This document shows positions 34,920 through 41,461 of a stretch of DNA of 49,450 nucleotides, piece after piece (position 1 is the stretch's first letter; every line of letters begins with the position of its first letter). A program made the translations under genes and the position numbers. This DNA comes from a virus: positions 1 through 49,450 of IMG/VR virus record IMGVR_UViG_3300042898_003369, one strand, 5' to 3'. The notes under the pieces are model-generated. The model was not told the origin of the DNA. It saw only the letters and a list, made by a program, of their open reading frames with translations, and ran no database searches.

Positions 34920-34923
34920 AAGA

Positions 34924-34931
34924 TATAAATA
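34924..34931 (+). promoter_or_regulatory. Late promoter of the 34937 gene, predicted leaderless
   Basis: Exact TATAAATA with 5 nt (ATATT) to the ATG at 34937, placed 4 nt after the giant gene's stop. Confidence 0.85.
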
Positions 34932-34936
34932 ATATT

Positions 34937-35674
34937 ATGAAACACTTAGAAAACTATTACCGTAATCTTTGCGAACAACTTCAGTCCCAATTAGAAAATT
35001 CTTATCGGAACCTTTCCGAAGAACTTTCTTCTCAAATCAATCTTCTTGAGAAGAAATTTGATATTAGTAAATTTAAGAAATCCAAAAAGGGTGACAAAAA
35101 GGATGACAAAAAGTCTGGCAAGAAAGCCGATAAAAAGGCTAACAAGGACTATGATGGCGATGGTGAAGTAGAGTCATCAAAAGATGAATACTTTGGATCC
35201 AAGGATAAGGCTATCAAGAAGAAGATGGCTGAGAAAAAGAAGATGATCAAGGAAGGTCGTGAAATCCATGGTGGTATCATGAACTATGGTGGTTTCCCAA
35301 GAGTTTCAAGACTTCTTAATGAAGTAAGCGCAGTCGATGCGTTTAATGATGGAGATGACGAACCAGGCGATGAACAAGTTGCTACTCAACCAGATTTATC
35401 CAGAGTTAGTCTTTTTACCGGATACGGTGGAAAGCCAGTGGAATATGATGTTGGTAGTGACGAAGGATTGTCAGGAGCATTACGGCACATTAGAGGTATT
35501 AGAACCGGAATGGATGCTGCCGATTCTAGAGAAAATATTCGTCAAAGTGAGTTAGATGCAGACAAGGAAAACACCAAATTTGAAGATCAACTTATTAAAA
35601 TGGCAAAAGCTAGAAAACTAAAAGTGCAACACCAAGGAATCGGTGGTAGTTACTTAGTGGATTATGGTTCATAA
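34937..35674 (+). CDS. Lys-rich late protein with EF-hand-like loop; probable prohead core or packaged protein
   Basis: The 245-aa helical N-terminus ENYYRNLCEQLQSQLENSYR contains a short internal duplication (YRNLCEQL / YRNLSEEL) and ends in NLLEKK, with LLE (36-38) as a possible protease site. A very Lys-rich stretch (residues 45-70) leads to DYDGDGEVESSKDEYFGSKD (71-90). That is an EF-hand-like Ca2+ loop motif I know from T4-like phage head proteins. LLNEVSAVD (126-) is a second potential cleavage site. The C-terminal ~110 residues are acidic. A role in the prohead core or as internal protein is inferred. Confidence 0.7.
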   Translation: MKHLENYYRNLCEQLQSQLENSYRNLSEELSSQINLLEKKFDISKFKKSKKGDKKDDKKSGKKADKKANKDYDGDGEVESSKDEYFGSKDKAIKKKMAEKKKMIKEGREIHGGIMNYGGFPRVSRLLNEVSAVDAFNDGDDEPGDEQVATQPDLSRVSLFTGYGGKPVEYDVGSDEGLSGALRHIRGIRTGMDAADSRENIRQSELDADKENTKFEDQLIKMAKARKLKVQHQGIGGSYLVDYGS

Positions 35675-35703
35675 TAAATTTACTTAAGAATATATCTTAG
35701 GTT

Positions 35704-35737
35704 AAACAACCCCAATATATTTGGGGTTGTTTCTTTT
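35704..35737 (+). terminator. Rho-independent terminator after the 34937 gene
   Basis: AAACAACCCCAA pairs with TTGGGGTTGTTT around a TATAT loop, followed by a T-rich tail (TTTCTTTT). It directly precedes the next late promoter at 35739. Confidence 0.88.
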
Positions 35738-35738
35738 C

Positions 35739-35746
35739 CATAAATA
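35739..35746 (+). promoter_or_regulatory. Late promoter of the 35752 gene, predicted leaderless
   Basis: CATAAATA with 5 nt (ATTGT) to the ATG at 35752. Confidence 0.75.
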
Positions 35747-35751
35747 ATTGT

Positions 35752-36609
35752 ATGATCAAGGCTGTAGGCGATAAATTTTATGTGTTGGACTCCACGGGCA
35801 AAAAAGTTCTTGGAAAACACCCTTCAAAGAAAAAGGCTATTGCACAACTACAGGCAATTGAAATATCAAAACATAAAAATGAATCTAGAGTAATTGGTTT
35901 TTCTAATTTCTTAAAAGAAGAGTTAAAATCTACTCTTCAATATCACCAAGAACTTAATCCATCAATATGGAATGGATTTGAATTAAAGGATGATGTAAGA
36001 AATAAACTTATTGAGATTGGTAATACTTGGATTACTTGGGCAAACATTCCAATTGAAGCAGTCAAAGAAATGATTTTTGTTGGTGGTAATGCAAATTATA
36101 ATTACACACCACATTCTGATATTGATCTTCATATTCTTGTTGATATTGATGCTATTCCAAACTGCCCAGATTTTATAGATGATTATCTAAAAGATAAGAA
36201 GCAGTTATGGTCGTTAACACATGATATTCAGATTCATGGTAACGATGTAGAAATTTATGCTCAAGACATGAATGATGACTACGCCAAGGATCAAGGTGTC
36301 TTCAGTATTACAGACAATCAATGGATTGCAGAACCAGTGTATCAAGAAGTTAATCTTGATAATCCAAATATTATTAAGAAGGTTCAAGAATATATTGAAA
36401 AAATTGATTCTTTGATTGCATCAAATGCAGAGCATGAAGCATTTGAAAAACTTAAAGAGAAGTTTAAAGAAATGAGAACTGGGAGTATCGCCAAGTATGG
36501 CGAATTCTCCCATGGAAATCTCATCTTCAAAGAATTACGTAATCTTGGTTATCTTGATAAGATGAATGAATATATCAAGACAAAACAGGATGAAAATCTG
36601 AGCCTTTAA
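35752..36609 (+). CDS. Late nucleotidyltransferase-fold protein
   Basis: The 285-aa protein has three parts. Residues 1-40 form a small basic domain common in phage proteins (KAVGDKFYVLDSTGKKVLGK). Residues 49-56 are GFSNFLKE, an internal copy of the FLxE targeting-like motif. Residues 105-170 are a polymerase-beta-type nucleotidyltransferase core, with GGNANYNYTPHSDIDLHILV at 111-130 (GG ... SDID with Asp123 and Asp125) and a third acidic site in NDVEIYAQD. Such enzymes transfer NMP to protein, RNA or small molecules; the target is unknown. If packaged, it might modify a host factor on entry. It overlaps the GroES gene end-to-end by 4 nt. Confidence 0.75.
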   Translation: MIKAVGDKFYVLDSTGKKVLGKHPSKKKAIAQLQAIEISKHKNESRVIGFSNFLKEELKSTLQYHQELNPSIWNGFELKDDVRNKLIEIGNTWITWANIPIEAVKEMIFVGGNANYNYTPHSDIDLHILVDIDAIPNCPDFIDDYLKDKKQLWSLTHDIQIHGNDVEIYAQDMNDDYAKDQGVFSITDNQWIAEPVYQEVNLDNPNIIKKVQEYIEKIDSLIASNAEHEAFEKLKEKFKEMRTGSIAKYGEFSHGNLIFKELRNLGYLDKMNEYIKTKQDENLSL

Positions 36610-36875
36610 TCTCGCTCAACCATTTCAACCCAGTCTTGATGTACGATATGGTTACCAGCATGACCATCTTTAATCTTTGTTACGTCCCAAAGAATTACAT
36701 CACCAACTTTAATGTCTTCTGTAAGTTTATTACCTACAGCCAGAACTTTTGCACGAATTATCTTGTACTTAGATTTTTCTTGAAAAATGATACCTGCTTC
36801 ACTTTTCTTTTCTCCACCAACTAAAGACTTTGCGACAATCCATTTACCAATAGGTTTCATTTTACGTGTTTCCAT
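36606..36875 (-). CDS. GroES/gp31-like co-chaperonin
   Basis: The 89-aa Cpn10 fold begins KPIGKWIVAKSLVGGEKKSE, followed by AGIIFQEKSK, where GII corresponds to the GroEL-binding mobile loop. Then come RAKVLAVGNK, VGDVILWDV and a C-terminal DWVEMVERD. In T4, gp31 replaces GroES so that GroEL can fold the major capsid protein, and the same role is likely. The length is close to GroES (97 aa). ATG 36875 overlaps the upstream stop by 14 nt; ATG 36860 (MKPIGKW) is an alternative with no overlap. It is the last gene of a minus-strand operon with tRNA-Glu. Confidence 0.85.
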   Translation of the reverse strand: METRKMKPIGKWIVAKSLVGGEKKSEAGIIFQEKSKYKIIRAKVLAVGNKLTEDIKVGDVILWDVTKIKDGHAGNHIVHQDWVEMVERD

Positions 36876-37317
36876 TTTCTACAAGGTTAAAGTGATTAGC
36901 AATACGAATTTCTTCACAGAAGGTGTGATAATACATTCCAGAACTGCAACGAGTTCCAGGCTTTCCTGTTATCTCACACGTCTTGTATGAAGCCTCTTCT
37001 GCCTTATCAACCAATTTTCCAATCTCATGATATAGTTTTTCATTCTCCGTATTTACTCTGTAATAAAACCGAAGACCACCAAACTTTTCCTTGACTTGTA
37101 AAACAGTAAACAAAGGCTCTAGAGGATTCTCTTGAACGTTCTTGTGTTCTTCATCAAGAAGAATAGCAAGATCTGAGCATAGTTTGTCTACAAGCACATA
37201 CCAACCGCTAGGAAGACCATATGCAGTATTCTGATCCATGTCTTTAAACACAGAAGGATAGTCCGCAATCAATTTGTCAAGTGGATCTGTATATTCTTTT
37301 ACTTCATTCGGGTTCAT
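36862..37317 (-). CDS. Conserved phage protein with KFGGLRFY motif and Cys pairs
   Basis: The 151-aa family is recognisable by GWYVLVDKLCSDLAILL, QVKEKFGGLRFYYRV and a Cys-containing C-terminal module TCEITGKPGTRCSSG. Similar proteins occur widely in phages and some bacteria, with no known function. The C-terminal Cys pairs suggest a degenerate zinc ribbon. ATG 37317 overlaps the previous stop (ATGA). The frame is open further upstream, but that part is a shadow. Confidence 0.7.
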   Translation of the reverse strand: MNPNEVKEYTDPLDKLIADYPSVFKDMDQNTAYGLPSGWYVLVDKLCSDLAILLDEEHKNVQENPLEPLFTVLQVKEKFGGLRFYYRVNTENEKLYHEIGKLVDKAEEASYKTCEITGKPGTRCSSGMYYHTFCEEIRIANHFNLVENGNT

Positions 37318-37514
37318 TCGTCTTTTCCTTTCCCCCAACCAGTTCCATGGTTGTAGGCATCAATTATAGAGTCTTTAGTTTCCACCGCAGAATTACGCTG
37401 TACACGAAGTACACGTACTTCTTCTGCTGCATCACGACACATATTATAAACCTCTTGGTTTACTGTGCGCCACTTATCAGCCATATCTCTCAAACGTTGT
37501 TCAATGTCATTCAT
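37314..37514 (-). CDS. Small helical protein, 66 aa
   Basis: MNDIEQRLRDMADKWRTVNQ and VYNMCRDAAEEVRVLRVQRN form amphipathic helices, with a Gly/Lys-rich end. The ATG lies only 2 nt after the discriminator base of tRNA-Glu, so the tRNA must be cut out to release the message, or its 3' end forms the leader. The longer frame that reads through the tRNA is not credible. The function is unknown. Confidence 0.7.
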   Translation of the reverse strand: MNDIEQRLRDMADKWRTVNQEVYNMCRDAAEEVRVLRVQRNSAVETKDSIIDAYNHGTGWGKGKDE

Positions 37515-37516
37515 AG

Positions 37517-37591
37517 TGATCCTAATGGGATTTGAACCCATGTACTGAGATTGAAAATCTCAGGTCCTAAACCGGGCTAGACGATAGGACC
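37517..37591 (-). tRNA. tRNA-Glu (TTC)
   Basis: A 75-nt cloverleaf. Acceptor GGTCCTA pairs with TAGGATC (one G-T), with discriminator A. The anticodon stem TGAGA/TCTCA has loop TTTTCAA (TTC). The T-arm has loop TTCAAAT. The D-arm is typical for Glu (CGTCTAGCCCGG). CCA is not encoded. Confidence 0.94.
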
Positions 37592-37649
37592 AAATTAACT
37601 GTATGTCTGTCTATTGTATTCTTTAACATACTGTTTATTTATCCTCATT

Positions 37650-37678
37650 AGTATACTTCATAGAATGAGCCGTGTCAA
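37650..37678 (-). promoter_or_regulatory. Consensus sigma70 promoter for tRNA-Glu and the GroES operon
   Basis: On the minus strand: TTGACA (37673-37678), 17 nt, TATACT (37650-37655). The transcript would start about 50 nt before tRNA-Glu. This is the best consensus early promoter in the window. Its -35 box is 1 nt from the plus-strand late box at 37680. Confidence 0.88.
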
Positions 37679-37679
37679 A

Positions 37680-37687
37680 TATAAATA
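37680..37687 (+). promoter_or_regulatory. Late promoter of the 37707 gene
   Basis: Exact TATAAATA. It is followed by a two-codon frame ATG AGA TAG at 37690-37698, then the real ATG at 37707, 19 nt from the box. The mini-frame begins 2 nt after the box, so it may lie partly outside the transcript. Confidence 0.8.
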
Positions 37688-37706
37688 GTATGAGATAGGC
37701 AATATT

Positions 37707-39200
37707 ATGGATCAATTAACAAATTTATACAAAACTCGCTGTGACAATATTCAAGAAAAAATTAATTATTGTCAAAATTTGTTAAATGAAGGTGGAGTAG
37801 GTGATATTGTTAAAATGGTAAAGTCGGCTGGAGAAATATCTAAAGCAGCAGAGGTTGCTAAGGTTGCCAGAGTTCCCGGAGAAATTGCAAAAGAATTTAA
37901 ACCACTTCAACAAGCAGCAACTGAAGTTATTGATACTGCTAAAACGTGGGAAAAAAATCGATTTGGAAAACCTGTTTATGATTTTAATCTGACGGATCCC
38001 TTTAATCAACAGTTTTTAAATACAAGAGTTGCTGCAACTCCAGGAAATATTAAATCCGTTGAATCAATAGGGGGTGTTGTTCCTGATATAGACAAACCTC
38101 TAACAACTTTAACTGGAATGGACGTTTTACAAGGAATATATGGAAAGAAAGCCGCATCATATGCTGAATTAGCAGACAAAGCACAAAAACTCCAATTAAG
38201 AGGAAATTATTTACAGCCAGAAAAACCTAGTGAATTTTTACCTCCAGATTATACTAAAGCAGCATTAGAAAAACCTGTTGATATTCACGTTGGGACACAT
38301 TATGGAACAGATAAAGTAAAACCAGGGCGTGCTGACTTAACTCCTGGTGTTGGTGCTGGAGCATTTTCTATGGATGCACCACAAAGAATATTAAATGGTC
38401 AAAGAGTTCCAGCAATTAATATGAACATTACACAAGTAGCACATCCAAATTTACAAGGGGAAATGCCTGGTATTATTGCTCATGAATGGACACATGTTTC
38501 TGGACATCAGAATCCTAATTTTGCATTAGCTGGTGTTATGGATTATGGTCATACTACACCTGGAAATATTACTAAAAATTTATTAGGTAAAATTGATGAT
38601 GTCTATAAAAAGACTGGTACAGATGTTCGTTCATATTATGCTGATGCTATTCCATCAACAGATGCAGGATTATTTGATACGGCTTTCCGCACGGTAGATC
38701 ACACTCACAAAATGCAAAGAGGATTTGCAAAAGAAGTTGATACGGCTAAAACCTTTAGTGATTTATCACCAAAATCACAGAGTTTTATGGATGCTGAATT
38801 AAAAAAACATTTAACTAGAACTTATGATTTGCAAACAGAGTTTCCTAGATTAAAACAATATATACGAGATACCGCGTTAAAAAATGCAATTGGTAGCAGA
38901 GACTATTTAAGTAATAGAGAAATTCCTGCACAAATTACAAGTGCAAAAGCATGGATGGAGAAAAAAGGTCTACCACATATTGATATTAACATGCCCTTTG
39001 AAACATCTAAGAATCTTGGTAAAGAATTATTGGATAAGTATAAACAAGGAAAATTCCCAGAACTTCAAGGGTCACCTGAAATCATGCAAATGCTTGATAT
39101 GCTTCAGCATCCTAAAGGTAAAAAATTATTTGATATGATTGCTAAGAATAATAAAGGATCTGATGTATCTCAGAAGATTTCTGGAATGCAAAAGGCTTAA
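37707..39200 (+). CDS. Late zinc-metalloprotease-like protein with LNE-ended N-terminus
   Basis: The 497-aa N-terminal helix DNIQEKINYCQNLLNEGGVG has a potential prohead-protease cut after LNE (26-28). Residues 259-267 are HEWTHVSGH within MPGIIAHEWTHVSGHQN, a strong HExxH zinc motif with an extra His at +8. Glu405 in REIPAQ is a candidate further ligand and is similar to EMPAF in the 5838 product. Upstream VDIHVGTHYGTD and downstream MDYGHTTPG are Gly/His-rich. I infer a peptidase packaged in the head; its substrate could be a host or a virion protein. The late promoter is exact. Confidence 0.75.
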   Translation: MDQLTNLYKTRCDNIQEKINYCQNLLNEGGVGDIVKMVKSAGEISKAAEVAKVARVPGEIAKEFKPLQQAATEVIDTAKTWEKNRFGKPVYDFNLTDPFNQQFLNTRVAATPGNIKSVESIGGVVPDIDKPLTTLTGMDVLQGIYGKKAASYAELADKAQKLQLRGNYLQPEKPSEFLPPDYTKAALEKPVDIHVGTHYGTDKVKPGRADLTPGVGAGAFSMDAPQRILNGQRVPAINMNITQVAHPNLQGEMPGIIAHEWTHVSGHQNPNFALAGVMDYGHTTPGNITKNLLGKIDDVYKKTGTDVRSYYADAIPSTDAGLFDTAFRTVDHTHKMQRGFAKEVDTAKTFSDLSPKSQSFMDAELKKHLTRTYDLQTEFPRLKQYIRDTALKNAIGSRDYLSNREIPAQITSAKAWMEKKGLPHIDINMPFETSKNLGKELLDKYKQGKFPELQGSPEIMQMLDMLQHPKGKKLFDMIAKNNKGSDVSQKISGMQKA

Positions 39201-39320
39201 TCAATATCTTTGTTTATATGTTTCTTTAAAATAAATTAAAATATTTGCAATACCCATTGAAATAATGGGTAGAAACGTAGCAAGAGTAAACCAATAGATG
39301 TTTACGGTTGTTTCAATCAT
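39201..39320 (-). CDS. 39-aa single-span membrane protein under a late promoter
   Basis: MIETTVNIYWFTLATFLPII is followed by a hydrophobic SMGIANILIYF and a basic tail KETYKQRY: one membrane helix of about 25 residues with a positive C-terminus inside. The late-type box at 39325-39332 is 4 nt upstream. Size, topology and late timing would suit a pinholin-like or other small lysis/envelope protein, but there is no sequence evidence for that. Confidence 0.6.
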   Translation of the reverse strand: MIETTVNIYWFTLATFLPIISMGIANILIYFKETYKQRY

Positions 39321-39324
39321 CTAA

Positions 39325-39332
39325 TATTTATT
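39325..39332 (-). promoter_or_regulatory. Late-type promoter on the minus strand
   Basis: AATAAATA on the minus strand, 4 nt (TTAG) before the ATG at 39320. It is one mismatch from consensus. Confidence 0.55.
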
Positions 39333-39350
39333 GCTGTTTATTGAATACGA

Positions 39351-39959
39351 TCAAGTATCAATGAAAAACTTTTCTAAAGAATTAGTTTCTACAGTTTCTA
39401 CAGATTTAATTTCTTCGATAAATCTTTGCATTGTATAAGACTCAGATAACTCCATGTGATCGTCAATACCAAAAGTAATTAAAGGACAGAAAAAATTATA
39501 AAGATTATTTTTAATCATTTTATCAAATTGATCTATGACTTTATCAATAATTTTTTTGGGTATTAATAAATTACTTTCTTTTTGCAGAGTAAAAACCATC
39601 AGATACCCTAATTTATATTCATTATCATAATGTTTTACATCAACAGCAGCACCAATAGCCTCTTCTATTCTGTTTCCTATATTTCTTCTTAAATTTCCGT
39701 ATGGCTTTACGGTTTGATTGGTTTTTAAAAACAACTCGGATTTTTGTTGTGTTGCAATAGTCTTATACTCTATTGCAACTTTTTTCAATGGAAAATGAAT
39801 ATCCCATTGTTTTGATCCTCTATACATTGTTTTTATTTTATCTTCAGCAATTGAATTACAATTTACTTCTTTATGTAAATGTACATTAAGAGAGTTAAAA
39901 TGTTTATTGCTAGCAACATGAGCCTGAGTCCAATAATTATTTAAAAAACTTAGGTCCAT
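39351..39959 (-). CDS. PaeR7I/XhoI-family restriction-endonuclease-like protein
   Basis: The 202-aa protein contains YRGSKQWDIHFPLKKVAIEY followed by KTI. This is the PD-(D/E)XK site of the PaeR7I/XhoI type II family: Asp in QWD, then IEYK supplying Glu and Lys. It continues with NRIEEAIGAAVD, the family's NRTEEALGSA-like helix. The known enzymes of the family cut CTCGAG. No cognate DNA methyltransferase is evident nearby. The gene may act in degradation of host DNA or against competitors. The C-terminus is acidic. It lies at the end of the minus-strand early cluster, 36 nt after the 39996 gene. Confidence 0.75.
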   Translation of the reverse strand: MDLSFLNNYWTQAHVASNKHFNSLNVHLHKEVNCNSIAEDKIKTMYRGSKQWDIHFPLKKVAIEYKTIATQQKSELFLKTNQTVKPYGNLRRNIGNRIEEAIGAAVDVKHYDNEYKLGYLMVFTLQKESNLLIPKKIIDKVIDQFDKMIKNNLYNFFCPLITFGIDDHMELSESYTMQRFIEEIKSVETVETNSLEKFFIDT

Positions 39960-39995
39960 AATGTATTCTATATTCGTAAAGTAAAGATACGCCTA

Positions 39996-40307
39996 TTAAA
40001 AGGAATCTCTTTCGTTATCATCTGACTCAAAAAATCCTAATGCAATATCAAGATCAGCAATGGTGTCCAACGCTTTCTGCTGGTTTATCTTCTCCATGCG
40101 CTCCGGTGTACGGAACTTCTCCATGAAGCCACACTTGCAATGATGAAACTCAATGTCATCCGTGTGAATAAGAAGACCATCCCATTCATCGCACCAATGC
40201 CATCCATTGGCAAGTTCCTGTGCGGTCAGCATGACGCTCTCATCGCCATCAAAGGGCTGCATGAGGTAATTCCAACGCTCTTGAGTCATTTTGTGTTTGT
40301 CACTCAC
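39996..40307 (-). CDS. Phage protein with LTAQELANGWHWCDEWDGL motif, 103 aa
   Basis: I choose GTG 40307 because a strong AAGGAGG lies 7 nt upstream and the GTG overlaps the preceding stop as GTGA. ATG 40289 lacks such a site. The pattern LTAQELANGWHWCDEWDGLL, then HHCKCG, is common in small phage proteins, with two His and three Cys that may bind a metal. The C-terminus is acidic. The function is unknown. Confidence 0.75.
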   Translation of the reverse strand: MSDKHKMTQERWNYLMQPFDGDESVMLTAQELANGWHWCDEWDGLLIHTDDIEFHHCKCGFMEKFRTPERMEKINQQKALDTIADLDIALGFFESDDNERDSF

Positions 40308-40615
40308 TTGCCGTCCTCCTTGAAGCAATCCCAACTACGAGATGCTGCAATTTGGACTGAGTTTTCCGCATTAAACATGGACATCAACCTGCAAACTTCA
40401 CGCCTTGCCTCGTCGCGTTCTTCTCGCAACTTCTTGTTCATCAAGCCAACAGGTTCGCAGGCATTACAACAGCCCTCAAAGCCCTCTTTGATTTCGTTAA
40501 GTTCATAGGCAAGATGCACAACATCCTCACGGAGTGTTTTAATCATTTGCAATAGAACATCAGTGGAAGGAACTGTATCACCGTGATCATTGTCGCCTAC
40601 AAAGTTAACAGCCAT
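40304..40615 (-). CDS. Coiled-coil protein with Cys pair, 103 aa
   Basis: The helical middle (LLQMIKTLREDVVHLAYELN, then NKKLREERDEARREVCRLMS) predicts a coiled coil interrupted by GFEGCCNACEPVG, a Cys-rich turn. It is probably dimeric. The end contains an unusually strong ribosome-binding site for the next gene. It is within the minus-strand operon from 41427, with no known family. Confidence 0.7.
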   Translation of the reverse strand: MAVNFVGDNDHGDTVPSTDVLLQMIKTLREDVVHLAYELNEIKEGFEGCCNACEPVGLMNKKLREERDEARREVCRLMSMFNAENSVQIAASRSWDCFKEDGK

Positions 40616-40626
40616 TAGAATCCTTA

Positions 40627-40746
40627 TTAATTTGCTTCAAATGCACGGATAGCAATTCCTACCACAACGGCAAAACCAATTGAAAGTATTGCAAGTCCAA
40701 GTACAAGAGCAGCCATGATAGCAACAAAACTTACAAAATTAGTCAT
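40627..40746 (-). CDS. 39-aa single-span membrane protein
   Basis: MTNFVSFVAIMAALVLGLAI followed by LSIGFAVVVGIAIRAFEAN: almost entirely hydrophobic, one long membrane helix with small residues and a short charged end. Its ATG is 1 nt after the stop of the other membrane protein gene (40748). Two adjacent small membrane genes suggest a joint action at the envelope. Confidence 0.65.
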   Translation of the reverse strand: MTNFVSFVAIMAALVLGLAILSIGFAVVVGIAIRAFEAN

Positions 40747-40747
40747 A

Positions 40748-40969
40748 TTACTTACCTACTGTAATGGTAACCTTCTGACAGAGTTGCAGACTCATGAGAA
40801 ACAATGTACTGGCAGCAAACATGAGCATGGCTAGAATAGCCAAGTCAAGCAGTACAGAGAATGCACCCGGTGGGGGCAATAGAGAAAGAATGTAACGCTT
40901 AGGAGCAGGCTTAGTGATTTTCTTTTTAGTACTCAATTTTATTCCTTTTGATTTTTTGAATTCTTCCAT
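40748..40969 (-). CDS. Small membrane protein, 73 aa
   Basis: A basic N-terminus (MEEFKKSKGIKLSTKKKITK) is followed by Pro-rich PAPKRYILSLLPPPG and a hydrophobic span AFSVLLDLAILAMLMFAAS continuing to LFLMSLQ. The start is uncertain: ATG 40969 overlaps the previous gene by 44 nt, and no ribosome-binding site is obvious. The topology appears to be N-in with one span. The function is unknown. Confidence 0.6.
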   Translation of the reverse strand: MEEFKKSKGIKLSTKKKITKPAPKRYILSLLPPPGAFSVLLDLAILAMLMFAASTLFLMSLQLCQKVTITVGK

Positions 40970-41189
40970 AACGACGACGAGCGCAGGCAACAATCTTCTT
41001 GTACTCTAAAGCAGTACATTCAAAACCAAGATCAAAACTATTCTTACCCATCATCATACCCGAACCCATAAATTGCTTCGGGTAACGATTCTCAAGTCCT
41101 CGTGAAATTTGAAAATAATTTCCACGATTGTAAATGAATGAGTAGTAATACTTCTTGGCTTTAACTTTTTTAAGTGTTTTAGTATTCAT
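40926..41189 (-). CDS. Basic hypothetical protein, 87 aa
   Basis: Starts at ATG 41189, 1 nt after the stop of the leader gene; longer versions are shadows of that gene. Sequence marks: KKVKAKKYYYSFIYNRGNYF, then RGLENRYPKQFMGSGMMMG, and a basic end (ACARRRYGRIQKIKRNKIEY). It is Tyr- and Lys/Arg-rich and probably alpha/beta. An early gene, perhaps DNA- or RNA-binding. No family was recognised. Confidence 0.65.
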   Translation of the reverse strand: MNTKTLKKVKAKKYYYSFIYNRGNYFQISRGLENRYPKQFMGSGMMMGKNSFDLGFECTALEYKKIVACARRRYGRIQKIKRNKIEY

Positions 41190-41190
41190 G

Positions 41191-41427
41191 TTATTTCCAA
41201 TTCTTGTTAATAAGAGTATAGTGTCCGTCATTACGAATGAACTTAAGAATGTCATCAGCAAAAGTCTTATCACCATCAAAAAGAATGGTGAAAGCATCTT
41301 CAAGCCTAATGTAGTTGTATTCAAACTCAGGTTTCACCTTATACATCCACTCAATGAACATATATTCATTGCCGCTAAAGGTGGCATGGTTACTCCCAAT
41401 CTTTGATGTCTTGGTTGTCGTGTTCAT
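41191..41427 (-). CDS. Hypothetical early protein, 78 aa, first gene of the minus-strand operon
   Basis: The start is fixed by a leaderless promoter (6 nt between -10 and ATG). MNTTTKTSKIGSNHATFSGN precedes EYMFIEWMYKVKPEFEYNYI and ADDILKFIRNDGHYTLINKN. An alpha/beta protein without recognised motifs. It leads a run of closely packed genes (41427 to about 39996). Confidence 0.7.
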   Translation of the reverse strand: MNTTTKTSKIGSNHATFSGNEYMFIEWMYKVKPEFEYNYIRLEDAFTILFDGDKTFADDILKFIRNDGHYTLINKNWK

Positions 41428-41433
41428 ACCAAT

Positions 41434-41461
41434 ATGATACCATATCTAGAGTGAATGTCAA
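41434..41461 (-). promoter_or_regulatory. Sigma70-type early promoter, predicted leaderless
   Basis: On the minus strand: TTGACA, 16 nt, TATCAT, 6 nt (ATTGGT), ATG at 41427. It overlaps the last codon of the upstream 41458 gene. Confidence 0.82.

Noticed and set aside
40140-40508. Plus-strand 122-codon frame
   Set aside because: It lies antisense to two overlapping minus-strand genes with a strong ribosome-binding site and a GTGA junction. No promoter or motif supports it.
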